Assembly (NCBI GenBank): GCA_009779265.1
Contig: WREP01000003.1
Span: 1 to 64,000, forward strand
Direction of reading: 5' to 3'
Source: Betaproteobacteria bacterium
GTDB lineage: Bacteria > Pseudomonadota > Gammaproteobacteria > Burkholderiales > Rhodocyclaceae
Length of the DNA stretch: 64,000 nucleotides
The notes beneath the pieces are model-generated. The model was not told the origin of the DNA and searched no databases. It saw nothing but the letters and a program-made list of their open reading frames with translations. The position numbers and the translations under genes were made by a program. Positions 59,596 through 64,000 of this stretch are shown piece by piece (the first letter of the stretch is position 1; each line of letters opens with the position of its first letter).

Positions 59596-61515
59596 TCAGC
59601 CGCCGGCAGCCGGAGCCAGCGGCAGGCAAATGCGGAAGCAGGCGCCGCTTCCTGGCGCGCTGTCGACCTCGATGCTGCCCTGGTAGCGGGCAACGGTGGA
59701 GCGCACGATCGACAGCCCCAGCCCCGTCCCCGGCATGCCATCGGCGCGCTGGCTGTAAAAGGGCTGGAAAATGCGTTGCAGGTTTTCCGGCGCGATGCCG
59801 ATGCCGGTATCGGCAATTTCGATCAACACCCTCTCCTCCTCGACGCGGCTACGCAAATAAACCCGCCCCCCCTCGGGCATGGCGTGATGCGCATTTTGCA
59901 CCATGTTGAAAATCATCATCCGTAATTCGCCGGGGTCGGCATATACCAGGGGCGACTCTTCGGCATAGTCCTCGATCTGCTCGACGCCGCCGGCCAGGGC
60001 ATCGTAGTTGAGCAGCATGGCGGCGTCGTGCATGGCGTGGTTGACATCGACGTATTGCAGGTTTTCGTCGGGATGACGACACAGCAGCAGGAGGCGGCGG
60101 GTGACTTCGATACAGCGGTCGATTTCGCCATCGACGATACCCAGGCCGTCCTGCCATTCGCCGACGGCCAGTTCGCGCCCGCTGGCGGCGCGGCTCAGGC
60201 TCTGCACCGCCAGGCGCACCGAGGCCAGCGGATTGTGGATTTCGTGCGCGATGCCGGCGGCGAGCATGCCGATTTCCGACAGGCGCTGTTCCTGCGAATA
60301 GCGAACCAGCGTCGACAAATCACGCAGCGACTCGACGACGCAAGCCTGCTCGCCCTCCGGCCCGGCAAGCAGGATGCGCGAGGCGACGCTTTCGACGACC
60401 AGCTCGCTGCCATCGGCGCGGCGCAGTCGCTGTTCGTACTTGAGCACCGGCTGGGCGTCATTGAGGGCGTGCAGCGGACACAGCGCCAGCGTCGGCGGAC
60501 AAGGTTCGTCGACAGCGTGCTTGCTGCGGTAGCACTTTTGCGCCAAGGCGGCCTCCCGGTCGAGGCCGAGCAAGCGGCAATAGGCGAGGTTGACGGCGAG
60601 GACGCGGTACTCCGGGCTGATCACCCGCACCGCGTCAGGCAAGCTGTCGAGCAGGCTGCGCAGGTACTGCTGCTGGCCGCGCAGTTCGCCGTAGGTGGCG
60701 GCCAGATTGGCCGCCATGCGGTTGAAGGCATGGCCGAGCCGTGCCAGTTCGTCGGCGTCGCGCACCGCCACGCGCGCGTCGAGGTCGCCGTCGCTGAGGC
60801 GCTCGGCAGCGGCTGCCAGCACATCGACCGGGGCGATCACGTAGCGGCGCAAGGCGCGATAGCCAACGACGCAGGACAAGAGCATCACCAGCGCCGCGCC
60901 AATAGTCAGCCCGAGGGCGCTGGCGCGCGCCTGGGCGCGCAGGGTGCGGGCGTCGTAATCGACGACCAGTACGCCGTTCAGCGGGTGGCTGTCGAGTTGG
61001 CCGTGGCAGCCGGTACAGGGCGTCTGGTTGAATACCGGATTGATGGCGCGCAGCACTTCCCGGCCATCGTCATCGGCGGTGAAGTGGGCCTGGCCGGCTG
61101 CCGGCAGTCCTTCCGGCAGCCCCATGAAGTTGTCGACGAAGCGCGGTTCGGAAGCGAAGCGGATGACGCCCGCCGGATTGAGGATGCGCACGCCGAGAAT
61201 GCCTGGCAGTTGCCCGAGACGGACGACGATCTGTTGCAGGCCGGGAACGTCGCGCTTGAGCATGGCATTTTCCAGCGCCGCTTCGAGCAGGAGGTTGACC
61301 TGCATCGAGGCGGTCATCCGCTCCTGCGCCAATTGGCCGCGATACATGGCGAAAAAGACAAGCAGCAGCAGCAGCGAAGCCAGCGCCGCCGCCGCCAGCA
61401 TGGCGAGCATGATCTTGCGCCGCAGCCCGGCCACCCACCAGGCGCGCAGGCGTTGCGGCCAGCGCCCGGCGAGAGGCCTGGACGGGGCGGGGCGGCAATC
61501 GGAAATCACGGACAT
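59596..61515 (-). CDS. membrane sensor histidine kinase with periplasmic haem motif
   Basis: 639 residues from ATG 61515. TM1 about residues 34-57 (IMLAMLAAAALASLLLLLVF) and TM2 about 202-223 flank a periplasmic domain holding NQTPCTGCHGQLDSHPL, one CxxCH c-type haem motif near 167. HAMP (LSDGDLDARVAVRDADELAR), then PAS (YLRSLLDSLPDAVRVISPEY) with a Cys cluster (CYRSKHAVDEPCPPTLALC), HisKA with AAGIAHEIHNPLASVRL (His near 445), and HATPase (MIFNMVQNAHHAMPEGGR, GTGLGLSIVRSTVARY). It likely senses a redox or ligand signal and phosphorylates the NtrC-type partner. Confidence 0.92.
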   Translation of the reverse strand: MSVISDCRPAPSRPLAGRWPQRLRAWWVAGLRRKIMLAMLAAAALASLLLLLVFFAMYRGQLAQERMTASMQVNLLLEAALENAMLKRDVPGLQQIVVRLGQLPGILGVRILNPAGVIRFASEPRFVDNFMGLPEGLPAAGQAHFTADDDGREVLRAINPVFNQTPCTGCHGQLDSHPLNGVLVVDYDARTLRAQARASALGLTIGAALVMLLSCVVGYRALRRYVIAPVDVLAAAAERLSDGDLDARVAVRDADELARLGHAFNRMAANLAATYGELRGQQQYLRSLLDSLPDAVRVISPEYRVLAVNLAYCRLLGLDREAALAQKCYRSKHAVDEPCPPTLALCPLHALNDAQPVLKYEQRLRRADGSELVVESVASRILLAGPEGEQACVVESLRDLSTLVRYSQEQRLSEIGMLAAGIAHEIHNPLASVRLAVQSLSRAASGRELAVGEWQDGLGIVDGEIDRCIEVTRRLLLLCRHPDENLQYVDVNHAMHDAAMLLNYDALAGGVEQIEDYAEESPLVYADPGELRMMIFNMVQNAHHAMPEGGRVYLRSRVEEERVLIEIADTGIGIAPENLQRIFQPFYSQRADGMPGTGLGLSIVRSTVARYQGSIEVDSAPGSGACFRICLPLAPAAGG

Positions 61516-61595
61516 GGGGCGACGAAATAGATGGAACACATTAGTCCGCTTGGCGTCGCCGGGCAATGAAAATCGGCGCCAATAGCCCGTCTACT

Positions 61596-62360
61596 CTACC
61601 AAGTTGGACCGGCGCCCGGCACAAAAGCGGCGCAATCGCCGCCAGCGGCAGCCGACGGCGCCGCCTCCCCGGGCCGGATTTCCTCGTCAGCCGGCGGCGG
61701 CGGAACATCGGCGAGGAGGACCAGGGCGGCGCGCAGGGCGTGCAGGTAATCGGCGGTCAACATGCCGAGCGCCGCGTAGAACGGCGTCGCCGCGCGCCCG
61801 GCGACGCGCTCGGCGAAATGATCGAGCCAGCGCAGCAGGTGCGCATCGAGAAATTCGGCCACGGCCCGCCAGCCGGCATCGTCGCTAGCGATGCGGCAGA
61901 GATGGGCGACGAATTGCAGTTGCAGGCTGAGGTTGTCATCCTGACGCCGCCGCCAGTCGCCAGCGGCGAGATCGAATTTCCTGTACCACTCGCGCACGGC
62001 GAACATCGGCGCCTGGCGCTCCAGGCCATCCGCGTCGAGCCAGGCCGATTCGTTTGGCGAGGCATGGTAGCGGCCAGTCAGGTAGATCGCCGCGTAGTCG
62101 GCAGCCAGATCGTCGAGCGGCATGGCGAAAGCCGGATCGTCGCCCGTCCGCGCCAGCAACAGGCGCGCCTCCTCGCCCGCGCGGGTGGCCGGCGGCAATA
62201 CCAGGCAGGTGGGAAATTCCGCCGCTTTCAGCGCCGCCAGCGTCTCGGCATCGAGTTCAAGGCCGTGCAAACGGGCCAGCAGCGACAAATCCTCGGCCAC
62301 CAGCACATGCCACGAGGTGATTGCCAATTCGGCGGCGGTAAGGAAGGGTTCAGCGCGCAT
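61596..62360 (-). CDS. TorD/DmsD-family chaperone
   Basis: 254 residues, all-helical: FLTAAELAITSWHVLVAEDL, then LAADYAAIYLTGRYHASPNE (typical of TorD, here with ESAWLDADG), then DDNLSLQLQFVAHLCRIAS. Such chaperones help load molybdopterin into DMSO-reductase-type subunits and guard their Tat signals. A C-terminal Pro/Ala-rich tail (PPPPADEE) is unusual. Overlaps the FeS gene by 11 bases. Confidence 0.85.
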   Translation of the reverse strand: MRAEPFLTAAELAITSWHVLVAEDLSLLARLHGLELDAETLAALKAAEFPTCLVLPPATRAGEEARLLLARTGDDPAFAMPLDDLAADYAAIYLTGRYHASPNESAWLDADGLERQAPMFAVREWYRKFDLAAGDWRRRQDDNLSLQLQFVAHLCRIASDDAGWRAVAEFLDAHLLRWLDHFAERVAGRAATPFYAALGMLTADYLHALRAALVLLADVPPPPADEEIRPGEAAPSAAAGGDCAAFVPGAGPTW

Positions 62361-63033
62361 CGTCGACCCGGCCTTGGCTGTGCGGCACGAACACGATCGA
62401 GGGATTGGTCAGCTCCGGATTGGTGAAATTTTTCACCGCCCGCACCACCTGCTCATGCGGGCCGACCGCCTTGGTCGGATGCTGCCCGGCGCGCAGGCGC
62501 TCGATCGGGCCGATGTCGAGCACGCGCATCATGCAGGCCTGGACGCAGTACGGCGTGCGCCCGGACTCGATTTCATCGACGCACAGATTGCATTTCTTGA
62601 TGACATTCTCGCTCGGGTCGTACTGCGGCGCGCCGTAGGGGCAGGCGGCCTCGCAGCGGCGGCAGCCGATGCACAGGGTACTGTCGATATCGACGATGCC
62701 GTCCGTGGGGCGCTTCCACAGGGCGCCGGTTGGACAGGTGGGAATGCAGGCCGGCTCGGCGCAGTGGTTGCACGAGACATTGACCTTGTAGGCGAATACC
62801 TCGGGATAATGGCCGCCCTCGATGTACATCACGCGCCGCAGGCGCGGGCCGGCGGCCAGGCCGTTCTTGTCCTTGCAGGCGATTTCGCAGGCGCGGCAGC
62901 CGATGCAGTCGACGTTGTGGTGCACGAAGCCAAGCTGCTTCTCCGGCTTGACCGGCACATAGGTTTCCTTCTTGCGCTGCTTGATGGCTTCCTTGATGCG
63001 GTCGAGGTCTTGGGGTGGGGTCGGGGTGCTCAT
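62350..63033 (-). CDS. four-cluster FeS subunit of a DMSO-reductase-type enzyme
   Basis: 227 residues from ATG 63033 (MSTPTPPQDLDRIKEAIKQR); the longer ORF-track entry reads through the catalytic subunit in another frame. Four Cys clusters: CIGCRACEIACK, CNHCAEPACIPTCP, CIGCRRCEAACP and CNLCVDEI...YCVQACM. It carries electrons to the molybdopterin subunit, as DmsB/NrfC proteins do. No TM anchor gene follows, TorD does. The N-terminus lacks a Tat or Sec signal. Confidence 0.92.
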   Translation of the reverse strand: MSTPTPPQDLDRIKEAIKQRKKETYVPVKPEKQLGFVHHNVDCIGCRACEIACKDKNGLAAGPRLRRVMYIEGGHYPEVFAYKVNVSCNHCAEPACIPTCPTGALWKRPTDGIVDIDSTLCIGCRRCEAACPYGAPQYDPSENVIKKCNLCVDEIESGRTPYCVQACMMRVLDIGPIERLRAGQHPTKAVGPHEQVVRAVKNFTNPELTNPSIVFVPHSQGRVDDAR

Positions 63034-63056
63034 GGCGGCTTGTCCGGTCGTCGCAA

Positions 63057-64000
63057 TCAGTGATCGCCGCGGCGGAAGATGTGGCTGCGGGCGGTGGCAA
63101 GTTGATCCCAGCCGGGACGATGGGCCAGATCCGTTTTCCTGATGTTGCACAGCACGGTGTTGTAGGCAAACGCGCCGGCCGGGCTGGGATCGTCCTTGGT
63201 CAGGAAGTCCGGGTTGCCGCTGCGGTCGACCGACTTGTCGTCGAGATCCATCCAGGCGCCCTCGTGCAGCACCAGCACGCCCGGCATGCAACGTTCGGTG
63301 ACATACACCGGCACGACGACGCGGCCACGGTCGTTCCACAACTCGACAGTGTCGCCCATGACGATGCCGAGTCGGGCGGCGTCGCCGGCATTGATGGTGA
63401 CTTCCTGCGCGTAGGTTTCGCGCAGCCACGGGATGTTGTTGAAAATGCTGTGCGTGCGCCAGCGCGGATGCGGGCTGATGAGGTGGAAGGGGTATTCCTT
63501 CGTCTTCGGGTGGTTGAGCGATTCCCACGGCTCGATCCACTTGGGAATGTAGGGAATCTCGTAACCGTACTGGGTCTTGCTCCAGTCTTCGATCCCGGCC
63601 AGCCAGCCCGACAGGATTTCGATCTTGCCCGAATCGGTGGGAAACGGTTCGCCCTGTTCGATCTGAGCGCGGAAGGCGACCTGCGGCTCGGCCAGCTCGA
63701 ATTTGTAGACGCCGCGCTGCTTGAACTCCTCCCAGCCCATGTTCACGCCCTGGTGGCCCATGACGCGGTTCTCCCACCAGGCGCGCAGATACTGCTCGTC
63801 GACCGCGTCGTCGTTCTCGAAATAATCGCGCGTCGCCTTCGGGTTGTATTGCTCGCCGAAGCCAAGGCGATACGCCAGCTCGGTGAATACCTGAAAATCG
63901 GTCTTGGATTCGCCGAGCGGCTGAATCACCTTCGGCCGGTGAATGTAGTAATGCCCCTTGTACCAGGGCAGCGCGACATCGTGGCGCTCGAAGTGGGTGG
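63057..64000 (-). CDS. molybdopterin oxidoreductase catalytic subunit, C-terminal part (5' end outside window)
   Basis: The frame is open to the window edge; the GTG at 63929 in the ORF track is internal. FPTDSGKIEILSGWLAGIED, then PFHLISPHPRWRTHSIFNNI and VTINAGDAARLGIVMGDTVE, then LWNDRGRVVVPVYVTERCMP belong to the last third of the DMSO reductase family, where the molybdopterin dinucleotide-binding domain lies. The substrate (DMSO, polysulphide, oxyanion or other) cannot be told from this part. It lies 23 bp upstream of the FeS gene. Confidence 0.88.
   Translation of the reverse strand, partial: THFERHDVALPWYKGHYYIHRPKVIQPLGESKTDFQVFTELAYRLGFGEQYNPKATRDYFENDDAVDEQYLRAWWENRVMGHQGVNMGWEEFKQRGVYKFELAEPQVAFRAQIEQGEPFPTDSGKIEILSGWLAGIEDWSKTQYGYEIPYIPKWIEPWESLNHPKTKEYPFHLISPHPRWRTHSIFNNIPWLRETYAQEVTINAGDAARLGIVMGDTVELWNDRGRVVVPVYVTERCMPGVLVLHEGAWMDLDDKSVDRSGNPDFLTKDDPSPAGAFAYNTVLCNIRKTDLAHRPGWDQLATARSHIFRRGDH

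Overview
The window is GC-rich and looks like a chromosome segment of a betaproteobacterium, most likely a Rhodocyclales-type organism. The evidence is the gene order lolB-ispE-tRNA-Gln-prs-rplY-pth-ychF, the carbon cluster fbp-tkt-gap-pgk-pyk-fba-purC, and a two-domain polyphosphate:AMP phosphotransferase next to argA. This placement is inferred from gene content only; no search was run.

Layout. (1) 1-7.3 kb: three large glycosyltransferase genes on +, the first cut by the window edge; they probably serve a surface polysaccharide or protein glycosylation. (2) 7.35-7.9 kb: a scar made of two broken insertion sequence ends (IS481-like and IS21-like). (3) 7.9-21.8 kb: seven genes on the minus strand, mostly with 1-base stop/start overlaps: fic (with C-terminal winged helix), SNF2-type helicase, AIPR protein, GHKL/HSP90-like ATPase with a nuclease-like C-terminus, type III mod, type III res, and a DUF262/HNH protein. 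A control region with perfect inverted repeats of AAATGGGG(T/C)A lies upstream of fic. A tyrosine integrase gene broken by a nonsense codon and a frameshift (22.2-23.4 kb) marks the other border. This is the best candidate for a new composite anti-phage or anti-plasmid system. (4) 23.6-30.3 kb: housekeeping genes on minus (ychF, pth, rplY, prs, tRNA-Gln, ispE, lolB, a TPR protein). (5) 30.4-36 kb: mutM, a dynamin-like GTPase, small unknowns, rpiA and the yggX family. (6) 36-39.6 kb: rsmE-pap-argA, overlapping genes on minus. (7) 39.6-52.8 kb: a 239-bp MITE-like repeat, a thioredoxin-like gene, then fbp, tkt, gap, pgk, pyk, fba (Calvin/gluconeogenic and glycolytic trunk), a hydrolase, a DUF3422 gene, and purC. 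(8) 52.6-55.6 kb: an accessory patch. purC carries an in-frame TGA, its 3' end is partly duplicated 840 bp downstream around a small outer-membrane-type gene, and an AT-richer group of unknown small genes follows. (9) 55.6-64 kb: opdA/prlC, a glutaredoxin-like gene, then on minus a DMSO-reductase-family operon (catalytic subunit, FeS subunit, TorD chaperone) followed by a haem-motif sensor kinase and an NtrC-type regulator.

How parts fit. In the 14-kb island, the methyltransferase could mark self DNA, Res/SNF2/nuclease-like proteins could attack unmarked DNA, and Fic with its winged helix could set expression through the upstream repeats; this is inference. In the last region the periplasmic CxxCH sensor and sigma54-dependent regulator probably control the adjacent reductase genes.

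Limits. All calls are by eye from translated sequence. Several lesions (purC TGA, integrase frameshift) could be assembly or sequencing errors and need read-level checks.
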